From positions 45,435,001 to 45,499,000 of the forward strand of contig NC_133161.1 of assembly GCF_040802235.1 (NCBI RefSeq): a DNA stretch of 64,000 nucleotides. Direction: 5' to 3'. Source of the stretch: Manis javanica. Taxonomy: Eukaryota; Chordata; Mammalia; Pholidota; Manidae. Position numbers and translations under genes: made by a program. Each line of letters opens with the position of its first letter. Positions within the stretch are counted from its first letter, which is position 1. Shown here piece by piece: positions 1 to 11,882 of this stretch. The notes under the pieces were generated by a model. That model saw only the letters and a program-made list of their open reading frames with translations, was not told the DNA's origin and made no database searches.

Positions 1-134
1 TTTATCACTCTCATCACAGAAATTCCAAGGGTTTTAGGAGCCTGTGCCAGTAACCGGAGGAAGACCAAATATATATTTATTATAAATCACAATAGCACAA
101 CCACACTTTCACTAACAAGTTCCCAAGGCACTTA

Positions 135-2489
135 CAGAAATACCTAGGAGTTACTGAGGGTTTGGTTCCAGGCCACTGCAATAGAGCGAATATCCTAATG
201 AGTTAAATGAATATTTTTGTTTTCCAGTGCATATAGAAAGTTTTACACTTTACTTAGTATATTAAGTGTGCAATAGCATTGTCTAAAAAATAAAATATAT
301 ACAAATAATTTAAAAATATTGCTAAAAAGTGCTAATTATCTTAACTTTCAGTGAGTCATTATCTTTTTGCTGGTAGAGGGTCTTGCATTGTTGACAGCTG
401 CTGACCATGAGGGTGGTGCTTGCTGACGGTTGGGTTGGCTGTGGCAATTTCTTAAATTAAGATAACAATGCAGTTTGCCATATAGATAGGCTCTTCCTTT
501 CAAGAGGATTTTTTCCATAACATGTGATGCTGTTTGACAGTATTTTACCCACAGTAGAAGTTCTTTCAAAATCGGAGTCAGTCCTCTCAAACCCTGACAG
601 TGCTTTATCAACAAAGTTTATGTGATATTCTAAATCCTTTGTTGTCATTACAAGTCTTCACAGCATCTTCACCAGGAGTAATTTCATCTCAAGAAACCAA
701 TGTCTTTGCTCATTCATAAGAAGCAATCTGTCACCCATTCAAGATTTATGAGACTGCAGCAATTTTATCACATCTTCAGGCTCCACTTCTAATTCTAGTT
801 CTTTTGCCATTTCCTCTGCATCTGCAGTTACTCCTTCCACTGAAGCCTTGAACCCCTCTCAAGGTCATCGTTGCGGGTTGAAATCAACTTCTTCCTAACT
901 CTTGTTCATGTTGATATTTTGACCTCTTTCTATGAATCAAAAATGTTCTTAATGGTATCTAGAATGGCAAATCCTTCCCAGAAGGTTTTCAATTTACTTT
1001 GCCCAGATCGATCAGAGGAATACTATCTACGGTAGCTATAGCCTTATGAGACGTATTTCTTAAATAATAAGACTTGAAAGTTGAAATTGCTCCTTGATGC
1101 ACAGGCTGCAGAATGGAAGCTGTATTAGCAGCCATGAAAACAATACTAATCTCATCGTACATCTCCATCAGAGCTCTTGTGTGACCAGGTGCATTGTTAA
1201 TGAGCAGTAATATTGTGAAAAAATATATTTTCTTAGTAGTAAATCTCAACAGTGGGTTTAAAATATTTAGTAAACCATGCTGTAAAGTGAGGTGCTGTCA
1301 TCCACGCTTTGTTGGTCTGTTGACATAGCTCAGGCAGAGTAGATTTAGCATAAGTCTAGCATTTTCAGAATGGAAAATGAGCATTGGCTTCGATTTAAAG
1401 TCACCAGCTGCATTAGCTCCTAACAAGACAGTCTGTCAGCCTGTTCTTTGAAGCCAGACACTGACTTCTCATCTCCAGCTATGTAAGTCCTAGATGGCAT
1501 CTTCTTCCAAAAGAAAGCTGCTTTGTCTATATTGAAAATCTGTTGTTTAGTGCCGCCACCTTCATTATCTTAGCTAGATCATCTGGAGAACGTACTGAAG
1601 CTTCTACAGCAGCACTTACTGCTTCACCTTCACTTTTACATTATAAAGATGGCTTTTTTCCTTAAACCTCATGAACCAATCTTCAAACTTTTCTTCTGTA
1701 CCTTCTTTACCTCTCTGCCTTCACAAAATTGAAAGGTCTTGATCTGGATTAGGCTTTGGCTTAAGGGATTAGGCTTTGGCTTAAGGGAATATTGAGGTAG
1801 GTTTGATCTTCTATCCAGACTACTAAAACTTTCTCCATATCAGCAGTAATATTGTTTTACTTTCTCATCATTACGAGTTCACTGAAGCAGAACTTTTAAT
1901 TTCCTTCCATAACTTTTCCTTTGCAATCACAACTTCCCTATTTGGCACAAGAGGCCTAGCTTTCAGATTATAAGCTTTGACATGCCTTCATCACTAAGCT
2001 TAATCATTTCTAGCTCTTGATTTAAAATGAAAGACATTCAACCCTTCTTTTCATTTGAATACTTAGAGGTCATTGTAGGGTTATTAACTATCCTAACTTC
2101 AATATTGTTGTGTCTCTTGTAATAGGGAGTCTCTAGGAAAGAGAGAGAGATGGGGCAGCAGCTGATCAGTGGAACAGTCAGAACATATACAACATTTATT
2201 GATTAAATTCACCGTCTTCTGAGTGTGGTTTATGGTGCCAAAAACAATTATAATAGTAACATCAAGGATTACTGATCACTGGATCACCATAACAAATATA
2301 ATAATGAAAAAGTTTGAAATATTCCAAGAATTACCAAAATGTGACACAGAAACATGAAGTGAGTAAATGCTGTTGGAAAAATAGCACGAACAGAACTGCT
2401 CGATGCAAGGCTGCCACAAATTTTCAATTGTAAAAAACATGGATTTATCTGCAAATCAAATAGAAGTAAAATAAAACAAGGCATGCCTA
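135..2489 (-). mobile_element. Tigger1-type (pogo/Tc1-mariner) DNA transposon, decayed
   Basis: Near full-length element of about 2.35 kb. The left end (acagaaatacct..., followed by tttggttccagg) and the right end (aaaacaaggcatgcct, 2472-2488) resemble the Tigger1 inverted termini. A TA dinucleotide lies outside each end (133-134 and 2490-2491), as expected for a TA target duplication. The transposase is on the minus strand. A fragment at 989-1249 reads [17 protein letters not shown] and [20 protein letters not shown], which is the DDE catalytic-core region of pogo/CENP-B-like transposases, with VHQG where family members have MDQG. A C-terminal piece follows at 348-614 in another frame. Stops and frameshifts break the gene throughout, so it is a fossil shared among placental mammals. 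Confidence 0.88.
989..1249 (-). pseudogene. Tigger1 transposase, catalytic-core fragment
   Basis: An 86-residue open stretch inside the Tigger1 element. It matches the DDE-domain part of pogo-family transposases by the NNAPGH and TSILQP-like motifs (here ASILQP). The enzyme would have cut and pasted the element at TA sites. The reading frame is lost on both sides: the remaining transposase sequence toward 2.0 kb and toward 350 lies in other frames with stops. It is a molecular fossil with no expected product. Confidence 0.8.
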
Positions 2490-2550
2490 TACTGTAAGTA
2501 CTTCCTTGAATTAAAAATTATTGTGTTCACATTTTGCCTTCCCTCTGGAC

Positions 2551-2762
2551 TAGGGCTTTTCTATCCTGACACTGATGATACTTGGGGCGTGCTGATTTTG
2601 GGGGTGGGGCAAGTAGGGGGAGTAACTTTCTGTCCACTGCAGGATGTTAAGCAGCATCCTGGCCTCCACCCACTAGATGCCAATAGCATTCCCTCAGTTA
2701 TGACAACCAAAAATGTCTCCAGACATGCCAAATATTTGCTCTGGGTTGAGAAACTCTTCTCT
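2551..2762 (-). repeat. MER5A-like hAT-Charlie MITE
   Basis: The stretch contains the characteristic MER5A blocks in reverse orientation: aggatgttaagcagcatcc, cactagatgcca, tgacaaccaaaaatgtctcc and the terminal gggttgagaaact. It is an old non-autonomous DNA transposon with no coding capacity. Confidence 0.75.
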
Positions 2763-3664
2763 AGGCTATAAACATCCCAAGAGTCAGGAATTTAATGTTT
2801 TCTAAGTACCCTTTCCCTCCCACTCCCCTAGAACAGTCTTTTGTACACAATAGGCAGTTGCTGAATAAGAGAGCCCAAAGGAAGTGAATACAGGTGAGTT
2901 AAGTCACCTTTATTAGAAAGTCTCAAAGCATATACACTACTAGTAACCTAGTGTCCTTCTATTACCTAAGAAGAGTAATTTAAAACCACTAATTACAATC
3001 TGCAGATTCTTCATTTTGTAGGCATTTGTTTTTCAAATTATAACTTCTTTGAGATGAGATCAGAGCCCTCTCTGGTTTCACGTGAGCCACTCAATACACA
3101 GGTTAACACCAGACAGATTTTTTAATATGTTCCAGGATGAGTGAATGACAACTTTATTAATAAATGTTAAAAACCATGATACTTGCTGATGATGGAGAGA
3201 AAAAAAGCTGTGTCTTCATCTTCAAACACAGTAGTCTATACTAAAGCACAAGAATTACTATGGTGAAACAAAATCCTGTAATAGCTCAACAAAAGTGACA
3301 GATATGCATTATTGACAGACATGATGTTGGCATCTCAGTGCCCACACCTATTGAAATGACTCTACTACACAGATTTTATTTTAAAAAGTGATGCAACCTG
3401 GGAGAGACATATTTTAGTACATCAGTACTAAAGTTAAAGGCTCCAAATGCTACAGTTAACGTATCTTGAATTCACTCAGTAAGGAAAACTATATGCTTCC
3501 ATATGCTGAAATGCATAATTTCTTCTCTGTGTTGAGTTTTTGTTACTTTTCTTTCTCCAAAAAATATTAAATTCCAAGGTAGTCAAGCATTACATGAGAC
3601 TAAGCATCACCTGTAAGCCCCATTGTTGCCTCCTTTCACATGGCTAAGACAAATAATATTTTAC
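2763..3664. other. PLEKHA8 intron 4 (part), no recognised feature
   Basis: AT-rich intron sequence downstream (in gene sense) of PLEKHA8 exon 4. I see no exon-like open frame with splice sites and no clear repeat family. Confidence 0.5.
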
Positions 3665-3789
3665 CTCTGAATTGGACACACCAGCTGTGGTCACTTCCTT
3701 TGTTTTATCTACTTGCTGAACGAGGAGGTCACAGTAAAGTCTTAGTTCCGACATTTTCGTTTTCAAGTTTTCAGTGTTTTCAGCAAACT
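3665..3789 (-). CDS. PLEKHA8: PLEKHA8 (FAPP2) coding exon 4
   Basis: A 125-bp exon encoding residues 105-146, reading [19 protein letters not shown]... and ending [10 protein letters not shown]. This is the recognisable linker after the PH domain of FAPP2, the Golgi PI4P-binding glucosylceramide transfer protein. The acceptor is attcag at 3790-3792 on the minus strand and the donor is GTAAAA just below 3665. The phase fits: exon 3 leaves one G, and G plus AG makes Glu105; the exon ends on a complete codon. The segment is predicted helical and polar. Later exons, including the glycolipid-transfer domain, lie beyond the left edge of the window. Identity rests on memory of the mammalian protein and on exon phase. 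Confidence 0.93.
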
Positions 3790-4774
3790 CTGAATAACAA
3801 AATGATGATAATGTAATGACCAGAATGAATAAATAATTTACTACGTGGATAGTACACCACACAGATAGCAGAATACATAACCTATGCCTAAAGTCAGATG
3901 TTTACAGTATGGTTTAAGGATATGATAAAGGTGAAGATAGAGGAGCAAGAAAAACAGAAAATGGAGATTTCCAGTCTTTTAAAATATCCTACATCATTTC
4001 TTGAGCCAATATATTGAATCAACAGTACAGGAAGAAGGAAACAGTATTACTTCTGATCCACTTATGTCAGAACTGTGAGCAGAGTCAAAGGTTCAGAGTT
4101 TGGTTGCAGTTCTGCTGATATGGTGCTCAAATCTGGGAAACAGTGTTCTGTAACATTCAATTACCACTAAAACCTCATTAATTCAGAACACTAGTCCAGT
4201 GTGCTTCCTGTCAAGGCAGCTGGCACCCTCTGTGCACCTGCTGCTCCCTCATTAGCATAGCATTCCAGCTACCCTGGCACCGAGGGCTCAGCTCTCTTTT
4301 CTTCCTGATGAAAAAGGTGAATGTTATCACCTGATCTGAGTCAAAGATGACAGTTTCTAGAATTTGCTCCCAATTTAGCATGAAAAAACAGCCAATGAAG
4401 AGGACATTTTACTGTGTCTACTTGAAACGTTAAGTACATCTGCCACAGCTCTCATAAGAAAGGTTCCCTGAAACACTTTCCAGAGGCTCCTCTCTCCCAC
4501 CAATCTCAAGTATACATATAGTATACATATAGGGCTAAGGGACTGAGAAGGTGGTGCCTAGGGCTCAGGCAATAAGCCCTGGATTCTGGACCCAGTCCAA
4601 ACAGAGGTTATGCCAGGTTCTCAAGAGACCCAGTGATATCAAGCTAGTGAGCATTAAGCATTGGCAACCTAACAATTAAGTAGCCATCCCATCTCAAGGA
4701 AAGGAAGGGGAAAGCAGGTGTTAACTGAAGAAAGAACCCTGACCCAAGTTCTTAGTTCAGCTACTTTTTACCGA

Positions 4775-4985
4775 AGATCTATTTTATGCCAGACTGAGTA
4801 CTAGACAGTTTCATATCATCACTAATCTTCATGGTAATCCTTTTTAGTAGGCTATTACTTCTTTCTAAAGTATGAGGAAACTGAGGATCAAAGAGTTTAA
4901 GTGACCTATGTCAAAATCACAAAGCCAGTAACCTGGAAAGTCATGATTTGAGTCCAGTTCTATTTGGCTCCTGTACTGTATTATG
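4775..4985 (-). repeat. MIR SINE (PLEKHA8 intron 3)
   Basis: The segment contains tatgaggaaactgagg followed by tttaagtgacc and cacaaagccag. This is the reverse complement of the MIR core and 3' region. It is an old, diverged tRNA-derived SINE. Confidence 0.7.
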
Positions 4986-5164
4986 TTATGCTAAGAAAGA
5001 AGAGTTAGATAAAGAGAGTGGTTTAAATTCCACTGAGATATATAGCATTTGCATGATACTAAAAGCTGGCTAGGTGGTCAGAGGCAAGGTAAGAAATATG
5101 GGAACACAGAGATGCCATTAGGTAATCCCCACAGTTCTCAGACCAGAGGATAATCAACACTTGC

Positions 5165-5320
5165 CTTTTTCCTTCTGGGTCCTACTGTCTGTCAGGCAAG
5201 CCTTGGCTGACCCCAGTGCTACCAGCCACCGCTGTCTCTCAGCCACACTTCTGGCTTTCAGGTAGAAATATTGCTCCCCAGGGATTATCAGGTCCATGCG
5301 TGTATTATCTACAGAATGAA
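5165..5320 (-). CDS. PLEKHA8: PLEKHA8 (FAPP2) coding exon 3, end of PH domain
   Basis: A 156-bp exon encoding residues 53-104, reading [20 protein letters not shown], then [20 protein letters not shown], then [11 protein letters not shown]. It holds the C-terminal strands and the alpha-helix of the PH domain; the W of RQRWLVALG is the conserved PH-helix tryptophan. The acceptor is ctcccag next to 5320. The donor on the minus strand reads AAAAAG|GCAAGTG, a GC rather than GT donor. It is the only choice that joins exon 4 in frame (G plus AG gives Glu). Exons 1 and 2 supply 157 nt, so the phase is consistent. The PH domain binds PI4P and ARF1 at the trans-Golgi. Confidence 0.93.
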
Positions 5321-6324
5321 CTGGGAGCAAGGAGAGGGAGATCAGAAATCTAGAACAGCTCTATCTGGGTAGCCTCCACCCCACCTAAATTCTTGAGCTC
5401 AACTAGTGCCAGACACTGAAGGCTTCTTCTAAGAGAGGATGACAGGCCTTCTTCCTCTCCTAGTTTCTTTCTAAACATCTCGGCTGATGAAGAGGGAAAA
5501 TCCTGGAAGTGACTCTAAGGTATCACCAAAACTTTGGTCTAAAAAAGAATCACCCAATTCTCCTTAGGATCTTTTATCAGAATAGAAAAGGAATTTCCTC
5601 TCTAGCTTGTATAGGTAAAGGCCAAAAAGACTTGCATGCCAACAAGCTCTTTATCTCCTTGGGATTACTGGAAAGCAATCAAGAACACAGTATTTTTCCT
5701 TTTCTACTTTCCTTCAGAAGTCAGATCAGAAGTGTGAGAATTCCGTCAGAGCCCTTCAGGAGAAGGCACATGCAAACCACACTCTCTTTCACCCTCTACT
5801 CCCACCCCCAAAATTCCCTTCCAATTGTTTTCTCTTCTACTCTGTTTCTCAGCCTCATCTTCTCAGCATGTCCCAAGTGTCCCAAAACCAAGAAGTAAAG
5901 GCTATTTGCAGGACTGTTAGGTGTTTGGTTGCTTCTTTTGAGTATGTGGTGGTGGCAAGAGGGGTGTGTGTTGTGTCGTGATTTAAACACAGAAGTGTCT
6001 GATGCTGCAGTAAAAAGACTTAAGTCAGCTTTACAAATAGTCACTGGCCCCAGATGAACACATGACTAACGAATGAGCACTAGGTGTGTGGTTAAGCACA
6101 GTGCTCTCATTTATCTCTGACTGCCCCTTAATCAACTTCCTTATAAAACTTGGCTGCAGTTTGAGGTCTTATTTGCAAAGCTTTCTTTTGGGACACAACA
6201 CTATGTATCTTTGTCAGTACTACAGGAGCAGCAGAGAAAGGCACCCAGAGGCCAGTGCTTTTTATATTTGTGGGGGTAGGGGTGACAGAGAAAAGTAAGA
6301 CTTCCTAGTCTCCTGGTTTCTCAC

Positions 6325-6441
6325 CTTGAATTTCACAGACTGCCATTTGGATGCTCCCCTTGCAACCTTTCCAGGCATCTTCAGGAGAATCATAATAGGA
6401 TAATATTCCCCCACAGAGAAGGAACCATCGAGGCTGCCAAC
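6325..6441 (-). CDS. PLEKHA8: PLEKHA8 (FAPP2) coding exon 2, PH-domain core
   Basis: A 117-bp exon encoding residues 14-52, reading [20 protein letters not shown] and then [18 protein letters not shown]. The WQPRWF turn after the first strand carries the arginine that contacts the PI4P headgroup in FAPP-type PH domains, and the following loop is used for membrane wedging. The acceptor is ctgtttcag next to 6441 and the donor is CAAG|GTGAG at 6325/6324. The exon begins with the last two bases of Gly14 and ends with the first base of Val53, matching exons 1 and 3. A shadow frame gives a longer open stretch here but lacks this homology. Confidence 0.95.
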
Positions 6442-7909
6442 CTGAAACAGAAGCCAGAGCATGGTCTCCATTACTGTCTGCATGCCAGGTACCTCCCAGA
6501 ACACAGAACGAGGACCTGATAAGAGATGCTAGGTCCCTGCTCTAAAGAACTTACATTTCAGGGGAGACTCTAAGGGGGAAGAAGTAGCCTAGAAAATACC
6601 TGTATGTTTGATCCCATTTTTGTGAAATAAAAACAAACACCCACAGAGGCATATCTTTTTAGTCACATAATACATAGAAGTCCGGAAGAATCAGAAACAC
6701 ATAGTGATGATTCTCCAGGTAATGGGATTACCAATGATTTTTACTCCCTTTTTCTCTAATACAGTACTAGTAATCTGTTTTTTCATTTTTCCCAGATAAA
6801 AATATTACTTTCCTAACCAATATTATCACACACTTGTTCTCCTCCCTTCTGCTCAATAAAAATTATTCCAAACCTAGAAATGATGTAAAGATTCTATTGC
6901 CTTCAATGTCATACAGAGTGCTAATAGGCCTGCCTAGGGTCAGATGATCTGTAGGAAAAGGTTACTTTGACTTACTATTTAGTACTGATCCACTGAAATG
7001 GAGTAATCTTAAAACAGTCAAAGACCTGACTACTTTTACTTCATAGCATTTCAGGGGACAAACCATATATAGTCAAGATATACATCTTATTTAGACCCCT
7101 AACACAACCTATATTCTAGTCAAACCAGATTTATTTTGCTGTGTTCCCACTTCTGGGCTTTTGCTCAAGATGGGTCTTCTTCCTAAAATGCCTTGTCATT
7201 CTCCTAAGTCAGGTTTACTTTTTTCCTTTCTGTGAAATGCCAACATTAAAGCCCTTTAGGGATACGTTTATCTCATGAGACTCTTCTGGGTTGAGGAAGC
7301 CTGAGAGAAGGCTGGGAGGAGCTTTTGGCAGAGCCACAGGGGCTGTCTAGATAAAGACATCTGATGATGGATCCTTGGGGGTTGATTCACACAAACAAGG
7401 GCTTGAGACTCAGAAAGAGCTGTTTCAGTCCCAAGTCAGAAAGCAGGAGAAGACCAACGTCCCAGCTCAAGCAACAAGGCTGGTAGAGTTCCCTCTTATT
7501 CAGCCCTTTTGTTCTATTTAGGTCTCTGCACGAGACCCATTCAGATTAGGAAAAGCAATCTACTTTACTTGATCTACCAATTCAAATGTTCATCTCATTA
7601 AGAAACACCCTCACAGACATACCCAGAATGATGTTTGGCCACATGCCTGGGCACCACTTGGCCCAAGCAAATTGACACATAATTAACCATCATACACCAC
7701 CAATTTTAAGACATACCATATTCTACGCAACATAAGAAATAAAAAATTACCTGCCCATTAAGCAAAGGCATGGAACTTATTTTAAGATGCTTCCTGATTT
7801 GTTGAAATGTGAAAATCATGCCTAAAATTTTTAAAAATATGACACTAAATTAGGTTTACCTTAAGGAATCTGAAAAATGTGAAATAGCACCCTCCTCCCC
7901 AACATATGG
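6442..7909. other. PLEKHA8 intron 1, 3' part; no firm feature
   Basis: Unique-looking intron sequence. The part near 7120-7260 (gcttttgctcaagatgggtc...) is weakly L2-like. No exon with splice sites was found. Confidence 0.4.
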
Positions 7910-7927
7910 TTTTGTTTGCAGTAAGTT

Positions 7928-10900
7928 ATTTTTTTAGCTTTAAAAAATTATTTTTATACATATATATATTTTTTATTAGGGTATCATTGATACACAACCT
8001 TATGCTCAGGTTTCACATGAGCAACATTGTGGTTACTACATTCCCCCCTATTATCAAGTCCCCACCACATACCCCATTACAGTCACTGTCTATCAGCATA
8101 GTAAGATGCTATAGAGTCAATACGTGTCTTCTCTGTGCTATACTGCCTTCCCTGTGACACCCCCCTATATTATGTGTGTTATTCATAATACCCCTTAATT
8201 TCCTTCTCCTTCCCTTCCCACCCACCCTCTCCAACCCCTTTTCCTTTGGTAACTGCTAGTTCCTTCTTGGCATCTGTGAGTCTGCTGCTATTTTGTTCCT
8301 TCCATTTTTGCTTTGTAGTTATATTCCACAAATGAGTGAAATGATTTGGTACTTGTCTTTCTCTGACAGGCTTATTTTACCCAGCATAATACCCTCTAGC
8401 TCCAACCATGTTGCTGCAAATGATAGGATTTGTTTTCTTGTCATGGCTGAAGAATATTCCATTGTGTATATATACCACATCTTCTTTATCCATTCATTTA
8501 CTGATGGACACTTAGGTTGCTTCCATGTCTTGGCTATTGTAAATAGTGCTGTGATAAACATAGGGGTGCATATGCCTTTCTGAATCTTGTTTTCTTTGGG
8601 TAAATTCCTAGGAGTGGAATTACTGGGACAAATGGCATTTCTAGTTTTAGTTCTTTGAGAAAGCAGAGGATCTCAACAGACACTTCTCCAAAGAGGAAAT
8701 TCAGATGGCCAACAGGCACATGAAAAGATGCTCCACATCACAAATCATCAGGGAAATGCAAATTAAACCACAATGAGATGTCACCTCACACCAGTTAGGG
8801 TGGCCAACATCCAAAAGACAAGCGACAACAAGTGCTGGCAAGGGTACAGAGAAAGGGGAACCTCCTACACTGCTGGTGGGAATGTAAATTAGTTCAACCA
8901 TTGTGAAAAGCAATAGAGAGCTCTTTATATATTTTGTATATTAACCTCTTATTGGATATGTCATTTATGAATATATTCTCCCATACTGTAGGATGTCTTT
9001 TTGTTCTGCTGATGGTGTCCTTTGCTGTACAGAAGCTTTTTAGTTTAACGTAGTCCCATTTGTTTATTTTTGCTTTTGTTTCCCTTACCCAAGGAGATTT
9101 GTTCAGGAAAAAGTTGCTTGTGTTTATATTCAAGAGATTTTTACCTATGTTTTCTTCTGAGTTTTATGGTTTTATGACTTACATTCAAGTATCTGATCTA
9201 TTTTGAGTTTACTTTTGTGTATGCAGTTAGACAGTAATTCAGTTTCATTCTCTTATATATAGTTGTCCAGTTTTGCCCACACCAGTTGTTGAAGAAGCTG
9301 TCATTTCTCCATTGTATATTCATGGCTCCTTTATCATATATTAATTGGCCATATATGTGTGGGTTTATATTTGGACTCTCTATTCTATTCCATCGGTGTA
9401 TGGTTCTGTTCTTGTGCCAGTTCCAAATTGCCTTGGTTACTGTGGCTTTGTAGTAGAGTTTGAAGTTGGGAAGTGTAATAATCCACCCCACTTTATTCTT
9501 CCTTCTAATGATGGTTTTGGCTATTCGAGGTCTTTTGTGGTTCCATACGATTTTTAGAACTATTTGTTCTAGTTTGTTGAAGAATGCTATTGGTATTTTG
9601 ATAGGGATTGCATTGAATCTGTGGATTACTTTAGGCAGGATGGCCATTTTGACAATATTAATTATTCCTACCCATAAGCATGGCATGTATTTCCATTTAT
9701 TGGAGTCTTCTTTAATTTCTCTCAAGAGTGTCTTGTAGCTTTCAGGGTAGAGATCTTTCATTTCCTTGATTAGGTTTATTCCTAGGTCTTTTATTCTTTT
9801 TGATGCAATTGTGAATAGAGTTGTTTTCCTGATTTCTCTTTCTGCCAGTTCATTGTTAGTGCATAGGAATGCAACAGATTTTTGTGTATTAATTTTGTAT
9901 CTGGCAACTTTGCTGAATTCAGGTATTAGTTCTAGTAGTTTTGGAGTGGTTTCTTTAGGGTTTTTTTATGTACAATATCATGTCATCTGCAAACAGGGAC
10001 AGTTTAACTTGTTCCTTGCCAATCTGGATGCCTTTTATTTCTTTGTGTTGTCTGATTAATGTGGCTAGGACCTCCAGTACTATGTTGAATAAAAATGGTG
10101 AGAGTGGACATCCTTGCCTTGTTCGTGATCTTAGAGGAAAGGCTTTCAGTTTCTCACTGTTAAGTATAATGTTGGCTGTGGGTTTGCATTTGTGGTCTAT
10201 ATTATGTTAAGGTACTTGCCCTCTATACCCATTTTGTTGAGAGTTTTTATCATGAGTGGATATTGAATTTTGTCAAATGCTTTTTCATCATCTATGGGAT
10301 GATCATGTGATTTCTGTTCTTTTTGTTGATGTAGTGGATGACGTTGATGGATTTTCTAATATTGTACCATCTTGCATCCCTGGAATAAATCCCACTTGAT
10401 CATGATGGATGATCTTTTTGATGTATTTTTGAATTTAGTTTGCTAATATTTTGTTGAGTATTTTTGCATCTATGTTCATCAGGGATATTGGTCCGTAATT
10501 TTCATTTTTTGTGGTGTCTTTGCCTGGTTTTGGTATTACTGTGATGCTAGCTTCACAGAATGAGTTTGGAAGTATTCCCTCCTCTTCTATTTTTTGAAAA
10601 ACTTTAAGGAGGATAGGTATTAGGTCTTCTCTAAATGTCTGATAAAATTCAGTAGTGAAGCCATCTGATCCGGCAGTTTTGTTCTTGTTTAGTTTTTTGA
10701 TTACCAATTCAATTTCATTGTTGGTAATTAGTCTGTTCAGATTTTCTGTTTCTTCCTGGGTCAGTCTTGGAAGGTTTTATTTTTCTAGGAAGTTGTCCAT
10801 TTCTTACAGCTTATTCAATTTGTTAGCATATAATTTTTCATAGTATTTCTCTAATAATTCTTTGTATTTCAGTGGTGTCCATTTAATGATTTTTCCTTTC

Positions 10901-11864
10901 TAATTTCTGATTCTGTTTATGTGTGTAGACTCTTTTTTTATTGATAAGTCTAGCTAGGGGTTTATCTATTTTGTTTATTTTCTCAAAGAACCAGCTCTTG
11001 GTTTCATTAATTCTATTGTTTTATTCTTCTCAATTTTAAAAATTTATTCTCTGATCTTTACTATGTCTCCCTTTCTACTGACTTTGGGCCTCATTTGTTC
11101 TTTTTCCAATTTCATTAATTGTGAATTTAGACTGTTCATTTGGTATTGTTTTTCTTTCTTGAGATCGTCCTGAATTGCTATATAGGTCCCTCCTAGAACT
11201 GCCTTTGCTGCGTCCCACAGAAGTTGGAGCGTTGAGCTGTTGTTTTCATTTATCTCCATATACTGCTTGATTTGTTTTAATTTGGTCATTGACCCACTGA
11301 TTATTTAGGAGCATACTGTTAGGCCTCCATATATTTGTGGGCCTTTTTGTTTTCTTAACACAATTTATTTCTAGTTTCATACATTTGTGATTTGAGAAGC
11401 TGGTTGGTACAATTTTAATCTTTTGGAATTTACTGAGGCTCTTTTTATGGCCTACTATATGATCTATTCTGGAAAATGTTCCATGTGCACTTGAGAAGAA
11501 TGTGTATCCTGTTCCTTTTGGGTGGAGTGCTCTGTAGATGTCTGGTAGGTCCATCTGTTCTAATGTGTTGCTCAGTGCCTCTGTCTCCTTACTTATTTTC
11601 TGTCTGGTTGATCTGTCCTTTGGAGTGAGTGGTGTGTTGAAGTCTCCTAAAATGAGTGCATTGCATACTATTTCCCCCTTTAATTCTGTTAGTATTTGTT
11701 GTACATATTTGGGTTCTCCTATGTTGAGTGTATAGATATTTATAATGGTTATATCCTCTTGATGGACTGATCCCTTTATCATTGTATAACGTTCTTCTTG
11801 GTCTCTTGTTACTGTCTTTGTTTTGAAGTCTATTTTATCTGATATAAGTATTGCAATTCCTGCT
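7928..11864 (-). mobile_element. 5'-truncated L1 with 18-bp target-site duplication and internal inversion
   Basis: An L1 insertion read on the minus strand, from its 3' end near 7928 (L1 3'UTR, then the ORF2 C-terminus) to ORF2 endonuclease sequence near 11864. The identical 18-mer ttttgtttgcagtaagtt flanks it at 7910-7927 and 11865-11882, so this is one retrotransposition event. ORF2 survives only in pieces, for example endonuclease at 11246-11782, reverse-transcriptase start ([12 protein letters not shown]) at 10435-10707 and C-terminal parts at 9198-9761 and 8319-8561. Many stops and shifts make it clearly older than the young pair further right. About 255 bp at 8661-8915 are inverted relative to the rest. 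Confidence 0.92.
8661..8915 (+). repeat. Inverted ORF2 segment inside the 7.9-11.9 kb L1
   Basis: Within an L1 otherwise on the minus strand, this piece reads in the plus sense: cacttctccaaagaggaaat, catgaaaagatgctcc and ctgctggtgggaatgtaaat. These encode the ORF2 C-terminal FSKE..IQMA..HMKRCS region and the part before it. On both sides the minus-strand L1 resumes, with roughly 15 bp missing at the left joint and about 45 bp at the right joint compared with the young copies. Confidence 0.85.
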
Positions 11865-11882
11865 TTTTGTTTGCAGTAAGTT

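Noticed and set aside
5509..5898. 129-codon plus-strand frame in PLEKHA8 intron 2
   Set aside because: No motif, no splice context and low-complexity serine/proline content; it overlaps nothing conserved.
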